Of a stretch of DNA of 64,000 nucleotides, positions 28,755 through 38,169 are shown piece after piece (the stretch's first letter is position 1; each line of letters starts with the position of its first letter). The notes beneath the pieces are model-generated. The model ran no database searches, had not been told where the DNA came from, and saw only the letters and a program-made list of their open reading frames with translations. Source of the stretch: Luteibacter anthropi (GTDB lineage: Bacteria > Pseudomonadota > Gammaproteobacteria > Xanthomonadales > Rhodanobacteraceae); NCBI RefSeq assembly GCF_011759365.1, contig NZ_JAARLZ010000014.1, positions 1-64,000 on the forward strand, written 5' to 3'. Made by a program: the position numbers and the translations under genes.

Positions 28755-30026
28755 TCACTCCTGAAGCAGGTGATCCACCAGCTTCATGACCTTGCCCACG
28801 GAGCCACGCTCGCTCTCGAAAACCTGACGCGCCGCACGGCCCATCTGCTGGCGGCGTGTTTCGTCACGCAGCATCGAGAGCACCTCGGCGCCCAGCCCGT
28901 TGCTATCGGCCACCCTGAGGCCACCGCCCCGGTCGAGCAGTTCCTGGGTGATTTCCTCGAAGTTGAAGGTGTGCGGACCGACCAGCACCGGCTTGCCCAG
29001 CGCGGCGGGTTCCAGCACGTTGTGGCCGCCGATGGACACGAGGCTTCCGCCCACGAAGGCGACGTCGGCCGCGGCGAAGAAACGCAGCAGCTCGCCCATG
29101 GAATCGATGACGAAGCACTGCGTCGTATGGCCCGGCACGCTGTCGGCGCTGCGGGTGGCCACGGTGAAGCCCAGGCTGCGCACCGAGGCCTCCACGGCAC
29201 GGAAACGCTCCGGGTGGCGGGGGGCAATCAGCAACAAGGCATCCGGCAGGCGGCGCAACACGTCGAGGTGTGCCTCCAGCACCCCCATCTCCTCGCCTTC
29301 ATGCGTGCTGGCGGCAATCCACACCGGACGTCCGGTTCCCCAGGCCTCGCGCATGGCGGCGCCCGCTTCAAGGGCCGCCTGCGGTACAGGCATGTCGAAC
29401 TTCAGGTTGCCGCAGACCGTGAGCTGGCTCGGCTCGGCGCCCAGCAGGCGATAGCGGGCGGCATCGGTACGCGACTGCGCAGCGATATGGCTCACGCAGC
29501 GCAGCGCCCGGCGCACCAGCGAACTCATCCGCGCATAGCCGCGCAGGGAGCGTTCGGACAGCCGCGCGTTGGCGATGAGCAGGGGAATGCCATGCCGGCG
29601 GCAGGCGAAATACAGGTTTGGCCAGATCTCCGTTTCCACGATCACCGCCAGTCGCGGACGGGTATTGCGCAGGAAGCGCCGCACGGCAAATGGAAGGTCG
29701 TAGGGCAGGTACACGCTGTGCACGCTGTCGCCGAACAGCTGGCGCACCCGCTCCGACCCCGTGGGCGTGACCGTGGTCACCAGCATCGGCGCGCGCGGAT
29801 ATGCCTGCATGAGCGCCTTGATCAACGGCTCGGCGGCGTTCACCTCGCCCACTGACACGGCATGCACCCACAGGCACCCCGCCAGGCGTGGTTCGCGGAA
29901 GCTGCCGAAGCGCTCGCGCCAGCGCACGTGGTAATCGCCATAGCGCATGCCCCGGGCCATCAGCCGCAGCATCACCAGTGGCGTGAACAGGTACATGGCG
30001 AAGTTGTAGAGCAGGCGCAGCAGCAC
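28755..30026 (-). CDS. waaA: 3-deoxy-D-manno-octulosonic acid (Kdo) transferase
   Basis: A 423-residue GT30 glycosyltransferase that adds Kdo from CMP-Kdo to lipid IVA at the inner membrane. The N-terminus has a membrane-anchoring segment (LLRLLYNFAMYLFTPLVMLRL) followed by RWRERFG, WVHAVSVGEVNAAEPLI (conserved Glu in VGE), TTVTPTGSERV, ETEIWPNL, NARLSERS and the CMP-binding FVGGSLVSIGGHNVLEPAALGKPVLVGPH. Length is normal. It is divergent from lpxL with a 65-bp gap, so the shared region carries both promoters of lipid A/core assembly. Confidence 0.97.
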   Translation of the reverse strand: MLLRLLYNFAMYLFTPLVMLRLMARGMRYGDYHVRWRERFGSFREPRLAGCLWVHAVSVGEVNAAEPLIKALMQAYPRAPMLVTTVTPTGSERVRQLFGDSVHSVYLPYDLPFAVRRFLRNTRPRLAVIVETEIWPNLYFACRRHGIPLLIANARLSERSLRGYARMSSLVRRALRCVSHIAAQSRTDAARYRLLGAEPSQLTVCGNLKFDMPVPQAALEAGAAMREAWGTGRPVWIAASTHEGEEMGVLEAHLDVLRRLPDALLLIAPRHPERFRAVEASVRSLGFTVATRSADSVPGHTTQCFVIDSMGELLRFFAAADVAFVGGSLVSIGGHNVLEPAALGKPVLVGPHTFNFEEITQELLDRGGGLRVADSNGLGAEVLSMLRDETRRQQMGRAARQVFESERGSVGKVMKLVDHLLQE

Positions 30027-30091
30027 GCAGTCCCCTGGGATGGCGGGTGGCCGGGCAGTATAGCCGTCCCCATTCGTTACAATGGGCGGAC

Positions 30092-31018
30092 ATGCCCGGA
30101 ATGCCCTACCCCAGCCTGACCCGACGCCTGCTCACGCCCCGCCACTGGCCGGCGTGGATCGGCGTAGGTGTGATCTGGCTCATCGCCCACCTGCCGTTCC
30201 GCCTGCTGATGCGCCTGGGGCGCCTTACCGGGCGCCTCGCGCTGTATCTCAACCGCGAACGGCGCAGCATCGCGGCCACCAACATCGCGCTGTGCTTCCC
30301 CGAACTGGACCCGGTCAGCCAGCAGGCGCTGGTACGGGCCAATCTCTGCGACGTGGGCATGATGCTGGCCGAGTTTGCGCTGGGCTGGATGGGCTCAGAT
30401 GAGGCCATCGCCCGGGTGCCGGTCACGGTCGAGGGTCTGGAGCACCTGGAAGCCGCCCGCGCGGCGGGGCGTGGTGTTCTGCTGGTGGGTGGACACTTCT
30501 CGCATCTGGAACTCTGCGCCCGGCTGGTCTCCCAGCGGATCCGCATCGCCGGCATGTACCGGCAGATGGATTCCGACGTGTTCGAGTTCGCCGTGCTGCG
30601 TTCGCGCCTGCACTATGCCGATGCCATGTTCGACAAGGACGACATCCGTGGCACCGTGAAATACCTGAAGGCCGGTGGCACCGTCTGGTACGCGCCCGAC
30701 CAGGACATGCGCAGCAAGGACAACGTCTTCGTGCCCTTTTTCGGCGTGCCGGCGGCCACCATCACCGCCACCCATCACCTGGCCCGCATGTCGGGCGCGG
30801 TGGTCATCCCGTTCTATCATCGCCGGCTGCCCGGCGACTCCGGCTATGCCATGCGCCTGGGCGCTCCGCTGCCCGGCGTGCCCAGCAAGGACGCCGCCGC
30901 CGACACCGCCGTGGTCAACGGTGAAATCGAGCAGATGGTGCGCGAGGCGCCCGAGCAATACCTGTGGGTGCACAAGCGCTTCAAGACCCGTCCGCCGGGC
31001 GAGCCGCGCATCTACTGA
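30092..31018 (+). CDS. lpxL: Lipid A biosynthesis acyltransferase (LpxL/HtrB family)
   Basis: A 308-residue inner-membrane lysophospholipid-type acyltransferase adding a secondary acyl chain to Kdo2-lipid A. The N-terminal helix (WIGVGVIWLIAHLPFRLLM) anchors it. The H(X)4E motif is His135-Glu140 in GGHFSHLE, followed by YAPDQDMRSKDNVFVPFFGVPA, the family's second block. The ATG at 30092 is used; another in frame is nine bases on. It is divergent from waaA. Whether it is LpxL or LpxM cannot be decided from sequence alone. Confidence 0.9.
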   Translation: MPGMPYPSLTRRLLTPRHWPAWIGVGVIWLIAHLPFRLLMRLGRLTGRLALYLNRERRSIAATNIALCFPELDPVSQQALVRANLCDVGMMLAEFALGWMGSDEAIARVPVTVEGLEHLEAARAAGRGVLLVGGHFSHLELCARLVSQRIRIAGMYRQMDSDVFEFAVLRSRLHYADAMFDKDDIRGTVKYLKAGGTVWYAPDQDMRSKDNVFVPFFGVPAATITATHHLARMSGAVVIPFYHRRLPGDSGYAMRLGAPLPGVPSKDAAADTAVVNGEIEQMVREAPEQYLWVHKRFKTRPPGEPRIY

Positions 31019-31140
31019 GGCGATACTTGCGCATGCAAGCAACTGCCTGAACAGGTATTTTTACCCCGCGACAACGAAAGCTCCGCGAAATTCCTCAGGC
31101 GTAGAACGACGTCCATCCCCAGACAGATGGACGTCCTTTC

Positions 31141-32055
31141 ATGCAGTCACTCCTCCGTTTCGCGCGTTCGCTGCGCGGCCGGGCCAGCTGGCACAGCAAG
31201 CGCATCCGAGGCCTGAGCGCCACGCTGACCTACGTCGGCCGCTCGATGGTGCGCTTCCGTCGCCACGACGCCTGGCTTGCGCTGCTCGAATCGCCGGACA
31301 TGGCCGGACTGACCAGCGTGGACGTGACCCTGCTCGAGCGCTACCAGCATCGCTACATCAGCCGGCAATGGTCGCGTGACCGTCGCCTCGACGTGCTGCG
31401 CAGCCATTACGAATTCGCCGTGGCGCGGTTTCCCCGCGAACTGTTCGACACCCTGTACCGCTCGCGCCAGATCCGGCTGGGCCGCGTCGAACTGCGCGAC
31501 GGCAGCGGCCTCAACCTGATTCTCAAGGCACCCCGCCTGCGCGATCGCGAAGGCGAGCTGAGCATCTCGCTCACCGATGACAATGGCCTGCAGATCTCCT
31601 ACGCGTCCATTTCCTTCATCGACGGCGGCCGCAGCATCGTCATCGGTTGCCTGCAGGGCGCGTCGAACAATGCCGGCCGCGATGCCGTGCGCGACTTCAC
31701 CAAACAGTGCCATGGCCTCAGGCCGAAGAATCTCCTGCTGTCGATGATCCGCTCGCTGGCAGAGGTGTACGGCGTGGAACGTGTCCTGGGCATTTCCAAC
31801 GCCGCCCACCCGTTCGGTGGCAGGCGCGACAAGATCAAGGCCGACTACGACACGTTCTGGCTCGAAGCCGAAGGCGTGGCCGTGGAAGATGGCTTCTATG
31901 CCATGGCGCCGCGTGAGCCGACCCGCTGCGCATCTGAAGTGGAAAGCAAGCGCCGCAGTGAATTCCGCCGCCGCGAAGCGCTTCGCCACCAGGCCTGCGC
32001 GCTACTGGTCGGGGCGTTCGGCTTTCGCCTGGAAAACGTTTCGATGGCTGCCTGA
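31141..32055 (+). CDS. VirK/YbjX family protein (DUF535)
   Basis: A 304-residue protein matching DUF535 (VirK/YbjX). Family strings visible are RYQHRYISRQWSRDRRLDVLRSHYEF, the CLQGASNN...VRDFTKQCHGLRPKNLLL region and SNAAHPFGGRRDKIKADYDTFW. In Shigella and Salmonella, relatives affect envelope integrity and virulence, with no defined enzymatic activity. Its location in a lipopolysaccharide gene neighbourhood fits an envelope role. The last 54 bp overlap the convergent glycosyltransferase gene. Confidence 0.87.
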   Translation: MQSLLRFARSLRGRASWHSKRIRGLSATLTYVGRSMVRFRRHDAWLALLESPDMAGLTSVDVTLLERYQHRYISRQWSRDRRLDVLRSHYEFAVARFPRELFDTLYRSRQIRLGRVELRDGSGLNLILKAPRLRDREGELSISLTDDNGLQISYASISFIDGGRSIVIGCLQGASNNAGRDAVRDFTKQCHGLRPKNLLLSMIRSLAEVYGVERVLGISNAAHPFGGRRDKIKADYDTFWLEAEGVAVEDGFYAMAPREPTRCASEVESKRRSEFRRREALRHQACALLVGAFGFRLENVSMAA

Positions 32056-32796
32056 GCGGCCGCGCTCGTAGAGCTTGGCGTATTTCAGGAACGCGTAGAA
32101 CGCATGCACGCGGGCAGCGACGAAGCCCGCCCAGCCGCCACGCCAGTGCCCGCGCCAGAAGTAGTAACGGGCAAAGGCGATCGTCGGATACACGACCATG
32201 CGCGTGCGCAGGAAGGATGGCAGGCGCGTATGCCGGTCCGCGACCTGCAACGATGAATAGCGGTTGGCCTTGTCAACGCGACCTTCGATGTCGCGCTCGC
32301 CGTAGTGATCGATGACGGCATCCAGCCGTTTTATCGGGCCGTCTACCACGACGCTTTCGTGCACTTCATGGCCACTCATGCGGCCTCGCGTGCGATCGAA
32401 CAGGCGTACGTAGTGGTTCAGCCGCGCACGGTCAGGTTGCCAGCGCCAGAAAACCCATTCCCTGCGCAGCAGTTCGAAGCCCGCCACATCGGGCGACACC
32501 AGCGCTGACTCGATCTTCTGCGCGGCGACCGCCGGCAAGGCTTCGTCGGAATCCAGCAGCAGCACCCAGCGGTGGATAGCCAGGTCGATGGCCGCCTGCT
32601 TCTGTGCGCTGTAGCCGGCAAACGGCTGCACCTGTACGCGTGCGCCGAGCCGCTGCGCGATATCGCGCGTGGCGTCCGTCGAGCCCGAATCGAGCACCAC
32701 GATCTCATCGGCAAAATGCACCGACGCCAGGCACGCCTCGATGGTGTCCGCGTTATCGAAGGTGGTGACCACCACGGATAACGGCTCACGCGCCAC
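32002..32796 (-). CDS. Family 2 glycosyltransferase (WaaE/KdtX-like, LPS core)
   Basis: A 264-residue GT2 enzyme. The nucleotide-sugar fold starts SVVVTTFDNADTIEACLASV, then DEIVVLDSGSTDAT and the metal-binding LLLDSDEALP (DxD-type). The C-terminal region resembles WaaE-type core glucosyltransferases (VHESVVVDGPIKRLD, amphipathic C-terminal helices). A GTG start at 32796 is preferred: AGGAGG (32808-32803) lies six bases upstream, whereas ATG codons at 32838 and 32826 have no such site. The gene then overlaps the upstream ligase-like gene by 11 bp, implying coupling. Confidence 0.88.
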   Translation of the reverse strand: MAREPLSVVVTTFDNADTIEACLASVHFADEIVVLDSGSTDATRDIAQRLGARVQVQPFAGYSAQKQAAIDLAIHRWVLLLDSDEALPAVAAQKIESALVSPDVAGFELLRREWVFWRWQPDRARLNHYVRLFDRTRGRMSGHEVHESVVVDGPIKRLDAVIDHYGERDIEGRVDKANRYSSLQVADRHTRLPSFLRTRMVVYPTIAFARYYFWRGHWRGGWAGFVAARVHAFYAFLKYAKLYERGRSGSHRNVFQAKAERPDQ

Positions 32797-34063
32797 GGGC
32801 ACCCTCCTGGTCAGGAAGATCCGCATGCAGCGCGGCACACCATACCGAGAGCAGCCATGCCGCCAGCAGGCCCCACCAGGCCGAATAGAAGGCCATATGG
32901 GTATTCAGGGGAAACAGGATCGCAAGCAGGGCCATCGTGGCGGGAAAGGCCTGCGCTCGTGCGACCGGCCCGGCACGCCACCACTGACGCACCGCGAATA
33001 CGGTTGCCGCCAGCCACGCCAGCAGGCCAATCGATCCGGTTTCGGTAGCCACCTCAAGGAGCACCTGATGCGCATGGCAGGCCCCTTCGCCGTCACCGCA
33101 TTTCTCTGCCGTGAGGAAGTGATCGTCGGGTGGTGCAACCTGCGGATAGGCCACGCGGAAACCGCGCACACCCACGCCGTTGACCGGATGCGCCTCGTAG
33201 ATGCGCAAGGCGTTGACCCAGATATCCAGGCGACCGGTCAGGGCACTATCGATACCCGCGCTGTTGCCCTGGAGCACCGGCAGCGTACGGGCGATGCGTT
33301 CATGGAACCGTGGCGATACCTGCCATGCGAGAACAGCGGCCAGAACCAGGACGACAGCTCCACCCAGGCAGCCCAGGGCGAATCGCCGGAACGAACCCGC
33401 TTCACGCCAGAGGAAACCCAGGGCCACCAGTCCATAGCATAGCCATGACGCCCGCGAGCCGGAGAGCAGCACGGGGCCCAGCGCCAGCAGGAAGGCCAAG
33501 GCAAGACCACGGCGCCCCCAGCGTTCCCGCGCGCCCCACAACAGGAAGGGCGCCAGCGCCGACAGCGCCGGACCCAGCTTCAGGTTGGTGGCGCCAAAGA
33601 TGCCCGACAGGCGATCCGCATTGGATGCGCCGGCAAGACCATAGCCGGTGAGGGCCTGCACCCAGGCATCGGCCACCCAGATCGCCACGACCACGGCCGT
33701 GGCGAAGTAGAGGCTGCGCACCTTGCCGGGCCGGCGGACGGCGAAGCAGGTGTAGATGCCCAGGGGAGCGAAGCGCAGCAGGCCGGCCACGGTGCCCCAG
33801 CTCTTGCCCGGCGCCACGGCATCCACGGCCGATACCAGCGCCGCGCCTGCGTACGCCGCGAACAACCACAGGAACAACCGGGCCCCCGGATGGTGATGCA
33901 GCGCTTTCGGCTCGCGCACCAGCAGGAGAATCGCCCCCACCAGGCACAGGAACACGCCCAGCTCGGCGCTGCGGCCGAACGGCAGCAGGGCCGGCACCAG
34001 CCAGATGGGAAGCAGCGGTGATGCCAGCCCCGCGCGAAGCCTTGCCGCCAGGGTCGCACTCAC
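32786..34063 (-). CDS. O-antigen ligase-like membrane protein (Wzy_C domain)
   Basis: A 425-residue polytopic membrane protein with about 11 predicted membrane helices and one large periplasmic loop. The Wzy_C region is visible: LLSGSRASWLCYGL and, after the loop (ALTGRLDIWVNALRIYEAHPVNGVGVRGFRVAYP), CHAHQVLLEVATETGSIGLLAWL. It would ligate O-polysaccharide to lipid A-core, or polymerise O-units. WaaL and Wzy are hard to tell apart by sequence; the neighbouring core transferases favour ligase. The ATG overlaps the end of the upstream glycosyltransferase gene by 4 bp. Confidence 0.85.
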   Translation of the reverse strand: MSATLAARLRAGLASPLLPIWLVPALLPFGRSAELGVFLCLVGAILLLVREPKALHHHPGARLFLWLFAAYAGAALVSAVDAVAPGKSWGTVAGLLRFAPLGIYTCFAVRRPGKVRSLYFATAVVVAIWVADAWVQALTGYGLAGASNADRLSGIFGATNLKLGPALSALAPFLLWGARERWGRRGLALAFLLALGPVLLSGSRASWLCYGLVALGFLWREAGSFRRFALGCLGGAVVLVLAAVLAWQVSPRFHERIARTLPVLQGNSAGIDSALTGRLDIWVNALRIYEAHPVNGVGVRGFRVAYPQVAPPDDHFLTAEKCGDGEGACHAHQVLLEVATETGSIGLLAWLAATVFAVRQWWRAGPVARAQAFPATMALLAILFPLNTHMAFYSAWWGLLAAWLLSVWCAALHADLPDQEGARGA

Positions 34064-35199
34064 GCGCTGGGCACGCCTTCCACGACATCGGCATACAAGG
34101 CCAGCGTGCTGGTCTGCATGTCGACGAGGCGGTAGCTGCGCGGCGGCGGAATCGGCGGGGCAAAGCGAAGCAGTTCAGCCGCACGCTCCACCAGCTTCTC
34201 GCGATCACCCAGCGGCACGCGGCCGGCGGGATAGAGTTCGGCGAGAAGTTCGCCGACACCACCGTGGGCATAGCCCATCACCGGACGGCACAAAGCCAGC
34301 GCCTCGACCACCGTGCGGCCGAACGACTCCGGCCGGCGCGACAGCTGCAGGATGAGCGCCGACATCGCATAGATATCGCGGACGTCCGAGCGGGCGGGCG
34401 AGATCACCACCTTGTCGTCGAGCCCACGGTCGTGGATAAGCTGGCGCAGTTCGGCGATGTAGGCCTCGCGCCCCGGTTCGTCCGCGCCCAGCAGCAGCAG
34501 GCGTGCGTCGATGGAGCGCTGGGCCAGGTCGGCGACCAGCTCGACGGCATCGGCATGGCCCTTCAGGCGCGTGCCGCGTCCGGGAAGGGTGAGCAGGGGA
34601 GCACCGGCCAGCTGCGGATACTGCTCGAAAAAGGCCCGCTGCCAGCCATCGTCCGGGCGATAGCCGTACGGAAACGCCTCGGTATCGATGCCCCGCGGAA
34701 TCACGGAAATGCGCGACACCCCCGCCTCATGCGGATAGTGGCGCAGCACGTAATCACGAAGGGTCTGCGACACCACGATCACCCGCTCGCCACGCAGCAG
34801 GATCGCGCTGTAGCGTCCCGGCGTATTGAGCCCGTGCACCGTCGTGACGAAGTGAGGGCGCGGCTTCAGCCCACGCAGCGCCCACCAGCCGATCCAGCCG
34901 GGAAGACGCGAACGGGCGTGGACGATATCGGGCTGGATCTCGCGCAGGATGCGACGCAGCTTGCCCACCAGGAACAGCGTGGACAGCGCCTTCTTGCCGA
35001 TGGGCAGGCTGATATGCCGGCTGCCCTCGGCCTCCAGCTGGGCCACGAGGCGGCCGCCGGCGGAAATCACGATGGAACGGTGACCGGCCTGGACCAGCGC
35101 CCTGGCGATCTCCAGGGTCGAGCGCTCGGCGCCGCCCGAATGCAGGGCGGGGACGAGTTGCACGACGGTCATCGTCCGGTTCGGAAAGACGGTGGCCAT
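34060..35199 (-). CDS. Family 4 glycosyltransferase
   Basis: A 379-residue GT4 (GT-B fold) enzyme. The N-terminal LVPALHSGGAERSTLEIARAL and VHARSRLPGWIGWW lead to the C-terminal nucleotide-binding domain: LLTLPGRGTRLKGH, LLLGADE and SRRPESFGRTVVEALALCRPVMGYAHGGVGELL with the conserved E-x7-E motif. It probably adds a hexose to the lipopolysaccharide inner core. Its stop overlaps the downstream ligase-like gene (ATGA), and with the GT2 gene the three form one operon. Acceptor and donor cannot be named from the sequence. Confidence 0.9.
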   Translation of the reverse strand: MATVFPNRTMTVVQLVPALHSGGAERSTLEIARALVQAGHRSIVISAGGRLVAQLEAEGSRHISLPIGKKALSTLFLVGKLRRILREIQPDIVHARSRLPGWIGWWALRGLKPRPHFVTTVHGLNTPGRYSAILLRGERVIVVSQTLRDYVLRHYPHEAGVSRISVIPRGIDTEAFPYGYRPDDGWQRAFFEQYPQLAGAPLLTLPGRGTRLKGHADAVELVADLAQRSIDARLLLLGADEPGREAYIAELRQLIHDRGLDDKVVISPARSDVRDIYAMSALILQLSRRPESFGRTVVEALALCRPVMGYAHGGVGELLAELYPAGRVPLGDREKLVERAAELLRFAPPIPPPRSYRLVDMQTSTLALYADVVEGVPSA

Positions 35200-35257
35200 G
35201 GGCGGTCCGTTAGGGGAGATGAGCGGGCGTTGCTGTAAGCACGCCCGCGGAGCGGCT

Positions 35258-35482
35258 TCAGTCTTTCAGAACGTAGGTGGCGCCGCAGTACGAGCACTTC
35301 GACGTGCCGCCTTCGTCTTCGATGGGCAGGTAGACGCGCGGGTGCGAGTTCCACAAGTACATGCCCGGCATGGGGCAGGAAAGCGGAAGATCGGCCCGGG
35401 TGACCTCGTAGCGATTTTCGGCGTTGGCCGGAATCAGCGGCGCGGCCGCGGGGTTGGGACGCGCAGCGGTAGGGGTGCTCAT
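35258..35482 (-). CDS. Zinc-finger CHCC domain protein
   Basis: A 74-residue protein with the zf-CHCC ligands Cys36, His47, Cys63 and Cys66 in CPMPGMYLWNSHPRVYLPIEDEG and CSYC. This domain is the bacterial counterpart of the C-terminal region of the mitochondrial complex I accessory subunit NDUFS6. In proteobacteria it is often found near lipopolysaccharide or respiratory genes, without a demonstrated role. The start is the ATG reading MSTPTAARP; upstream residues are not conserved. It sits ~60 bp before the GT4 gene on the same strand and may be first in that transcript. Confidence 0.92.
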   Translation of the reverse strand: MSTPTAARPNPAAAPLIPANAENRYEVTRADLPLSCPMPGMYLWNSHPRVYLPIEDEGGTSKCSYCGATYVLKD

Positions 35483-35535
35483 GGAAAAACTCCGGGCGAT
35501 ACGGTTTGCACTGGAAGGAAATGGTAACAAGAAAC

Positions 35536-35568
35536 AAAAAGGCCCGCGCCGTTGCCGGCGCGGGCCCC
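35536..35568 (-). terminator. Rho-independent terminator after yceI
   Basis: On the minus strand an 11-bp GC stem (GGCCCGCGCCG with its complement, spanning 35541-35567) is followed by five T (35540-35536). It lies between yceI and the zinc-protein gene and ends the yceI transcript. Confidence 0.8.
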
Positions 35569-35590
35569 TGGGGACGAGCCCCGGAAAAAC

Positions 35591-36172
35591 TTACTGCTTG
35601 TCGCCGTGTGCTTCGGTGGTGATGCGGATCTTGATCTCGTCCGAGACGTTCGGCACGTAGGCGCCCACGCCGAAGTCCGAGCGCTTGATGGTGGCGACGG
35701 CGTCGAAGCCGGCCGCGGGCACCTTCAGCATCGGGTGATCGCCCACCTTGTTCACGGTGACGTCGAGGGTGACCGGCTTGGTCACGCCGTGCACGGTGAG
35801 GTCACCGGTGACCTTCAGCTTGCCCTTGCCGGCACCAGCGACCTTGGTGCTCTTGAAGGTGATGTTCGGGAACTGGGCGGCGTCCAGGAAATCCTTCGAC
35901 TTCAGGTGCTCGTCGAGTTTGGGCACGAAGGTGTCCAGGCCGCTCAGCGGCAGGGTCACTTCCACGGAGGACTTCGACGGGTCCTTCTCGTCATAGACGA
36001 CGGTGCCGTCGGCGTTGTTCAGGTTGGCGCTCGGGTTCGAGTAGCCGAAGTGGTTCCAGGTGAACAGCACATCGGTGTGGGTCGGGTCGAGCTTGTAGGT
36101 GACCGGGGCGGCAACGGCAGTACCGGCGGTGGCGAGCAGGCCCGCGAGGGCGACGAAACGGAGAGCGCGCAT
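35591..36172 (-). CDS. YceI family periplasmic lipid-binding protein
   Basis: A 193-residue protein with a signal peptide (about 1-21, GTAVA) and a YceI beta-barrel (lipocalin-like). Strings VTYKLDPTHTDVLFTWNHFGYSNP, DFLDAAQFPNITFKST, VTGDLTVHGVTKPVTLDV and FDAVATIKRSDFGVGAYVPNVSDEI are diagnostic. YceI proteins bind isoprenoid-type lipids and are secreted to the periplasm, often with cytochrome b561, which is absent here. The start is the ATG reading MRALRFVA. It is monocistronic with a strong terminator. Confidence 0.93.
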   Translation of the reverse strand: MRALRFVALAGLLATAGTAVAAPVTYKLDPTHTDVLFTWNHFGYSNPSANLNNADGTVVYDEKDPSKSSVEVTLPLSGLDTFVPKLDEHLKSKDFLDAAQFPNITFKSTKVAGAGKGKLKVTGDLTVHGVTKPVTLDVTVNKVGDHPMLKVPAAGFDAVATIKRSDFGVGAYVPNVSDEIKIRITTEAHGDKQ

Positions 36173-36245
36173 GGGGTGTTTCTCCAGCAGTGAGGGTTGG
36201 GTACTGCGATGGCAGCGGGACCGGGCGGTCACCGCGGGAAAGAAA

Positions 36246-36839
36246 TCAGAGGATTTCGGCGGCTTCGTTGAAATCGAGGCGCGGCAGGCGGCCGAACAGG
36301 TTCACGTCCGGGTTGCCGTAGCCGATGTTCACCAGGAAGTTCGACTTGATCTGGGTGCCGGCGAAGAACTCGGCGTCCACGCCAGCCTGGTCGAAGCCGG
36401 ACATGGGGCCGCAATCCAGACCCAGCGAACGGGCGGCGATGATGAGGTAGGCACCTTGCAGGGAGCCATTACGGTTACCAGCTGCCTGGATCAGCGGGTC
36501 GTTGCCCACGAACCAGCTACGGGCATCCGCATGCGGGAACAGCTTCGGCAGGTGCTCGTAGAAAGCGAAGTCGGTGGCGACGATGGCCGTCACCGGTGCG
36601 AGCATGGTCTTCTCGACGTTGCCTTCGTGCAGGTAGGGCTTCAGGCGCGCCTTGGCATCCTTCGACTTGATGAAGCGCACGCGCAGGGGCGAGGTGTTGG
36701 CCGCAGTGGGGCCCATCTTCGCCAGGTCATAGATCTGGCGGATCTGCTCGTCGGTCACTTCCTTGTCCTGCCACGCGTTGAAGGTACGCGCGGTACGGAA
36801 CAGCTGGTCAAGCGAGGCGTCGGACAGCGGAGCGCTCAT
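36246..36839 (-). CDS. RutE/HadB-like NAD(P)H nitroreductase (malonic semialdehyde reductase family)
   Basis: A 197-residue FMN-dependent nitroreductase-fold protein of the RutE/HadB group. [23 protein letters not shown] at the N-terminus and [41 protein letters not shown] and [10 protein letters not shown] are characteristic. RutE reduces malonic semialdehyde in uracil degradation, but no other rut genes are present, so the physiological substrate here is uncertain. The start is the ATG reading MSAPLSD; the open frame upstream is not homologous. It is 74 bp upstream of yceI on the same strand. Confidence 0.88.
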   Translation of the reverse strand: MSAPLSDASLDQLFRTARTFNAWQDKEVTDEQIRQIYDLAKMGPTAANTSPLRVRFIKSKDAKARLKPYLHEGNVEKTMLAPVTAIVATDFAFYEHLPKLFPHADARSWFVGNDPLIQAAGNRNGSLQGAYLIIAARSLGLDCGPMSGFDQAGVDAEFFAGTQIKSNFLVNIGYGNPDVNLFGRLPRLDFNEAAEIL

Positions 36840-36978
36840 GGGAATCCTTGTACAGTGGCGGGAAGGCCCACAGGGGCCAGCGTCTGGAGAGTGTAAGGGT
36901 GAAGACGGGGTTCGTGGATCGCTCTGACGGGGAACGTACTGTCGCAATATCGATAACAATCCAGGCGAGTACCACGCC

Positions 36979-37944
36979 ATGAACCGCCCTGCCGCGCCGT
37001 TTTGCTGGGTCATCACGGATGGCCGCGCCGGTAACCGGCGCCAGGCCCTGGCCCTGGCCGAGGCGATCACGCCGTCGATCCGCGAGGTTTCGGTGGAGCT
37101 GCGCTCCCCGTGGTCCTGGTTTGCGCCGCGTCTCCTGCCGGGAACGAGCATGGCGCTCAGGGGAAACACCGACGCGCTGCTACCGCCATGGCCCGCCCTG
37201 GCGATCGGCTGTGGAAGAACGGCGGCCTGGGTGACCCGCCTGATGCGTTACTGGTCGGGTGGCCGCACGCTGACGGTGCAGATCCTCGATCCGCGTATCG
37301 ATACGAGCCACTGGGACCTGGTGGTAGCCCCCCGCCACGACGGGCTGCAGGGCGACAACGTGCTGGCCCCGCTGGGTTCGCTGCATCCCGTAAACGATGC
37401 ATGGCTGGACGACGCGCGGGGCGCCTTCGCCTCCCTGGGCGCCCTGCCCTCGCCCCGCCTGGGCGTGCTCATCGGCGGCGAGCGGCACGGCAAGCCGGTG
37501 GACCCCGCGGTCACGGCCGCGTTTCTTGAAGCGGCGAAGGCCAGGCACGGTCGTGACGGCGGCTCGGTGATGGCGATCACCTCGCGACGCACGCCTGCCA
37601 GCGTGATGCCGATGGTCCGCGCCGCCTTCGCCGGCATCCCCGGCATCGTCTGGACCTCGGAACAGGACGGCCCCAACCCCTACCCCGGCATCCTCGGCTG
37701 GGCCCACCGCCTGGCCGTCACCCCCGATTCGGTGAACATGCTCTCGGAAGCCTGCGCCACGGGACGCCCGGTGCATACGCGCGTGGACGAGCCGTTACCG
37801 GCAAAACTGGCACGTTTCCATAAAGAACTCAGAGCCAGCGGCCGCCTGCACGACATGGACGCCGTTACGGCCGACAGCCAGGAACCGCTACGCGAAACCG
37901 CATCCATCGCCGCCAGGATTCACCAACACCTGGGCCACCTGTAG
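36979..37944 (+). CDS. ELM1/GtrOC1 family putative nucleotide-sugar epimerase-like protein
   Basis: A 321-residue protein of the mitochondrial-fission ELM1 (DUF1022) family. The bacterial members have a GT-B-like fold and occur near lipopolysaccharide genes, but their activity is not established. Visible strings are [68 protein letters not shown] and [19 protein letters not shown]. The stop TAG (37942-37944) is the TAG of the GTAG head of a REP element. It is divergent from the nitroreductase gene. Confidence 0.85.
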   Translation: MNRPAAPFCWVITDGRAGNRRQALALAEAITPSIREVSVELRSPWSWFAPRLLPGTSMALRGNTDALLPPWPALAIGCGRTAAWVTRLMRYWSGGRTLTVQILDPRIDTSHWDLVVAPRHDGLQGDNVLAPLGSLHPVNDAWLDDARGAFASLGALPSPRLGVLIGGERHGKPVDPAVTAAFLEAAKARHGRDGGSVMAITSRRTPASVMPMVRAAFAGIPGIVWTSEQDGPNPYPGILGWAHRLAVTPDSVNMLSEACATGRPVHTRVDEPLPAKLARFHKELRASGRLHDMDAVTADSQEPLRETASIAARIHQHLGHL

Positions 37945-38122
37945 GAGCGCGCCTTGCGCGCGACCGATCAACGACGGCACGTCCAGTAAACCCAGCCCGG
38001 CCAACCGCCCGCCCGATCATCGCAAGGCATCATTCGTCACCGGTCACCTGAGGTGGTCGCGCGCAAGGCGCGCTCCTACAGGGCACCGCTGCTGTTGTAG
38101 GAGCGCGCCTTGCGCGCGACCG
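37941..38122. repeat. REP trio between the ELM1-like gene and recG
   Basis: Units at 37941-37966 (+), 38054-38079 (-) and 38097-38122 (+). The first unit contributes the stop codon of the ELM1-like gene through its GTAG head. The convergent recG gene ends 48 bp beyond the last unit. Confidence 0.88.
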
Positions 38123-38169
38123 GCCGACAACGCCACGCATCAAGGTCATACCGAAAACCGATCCGGCGA

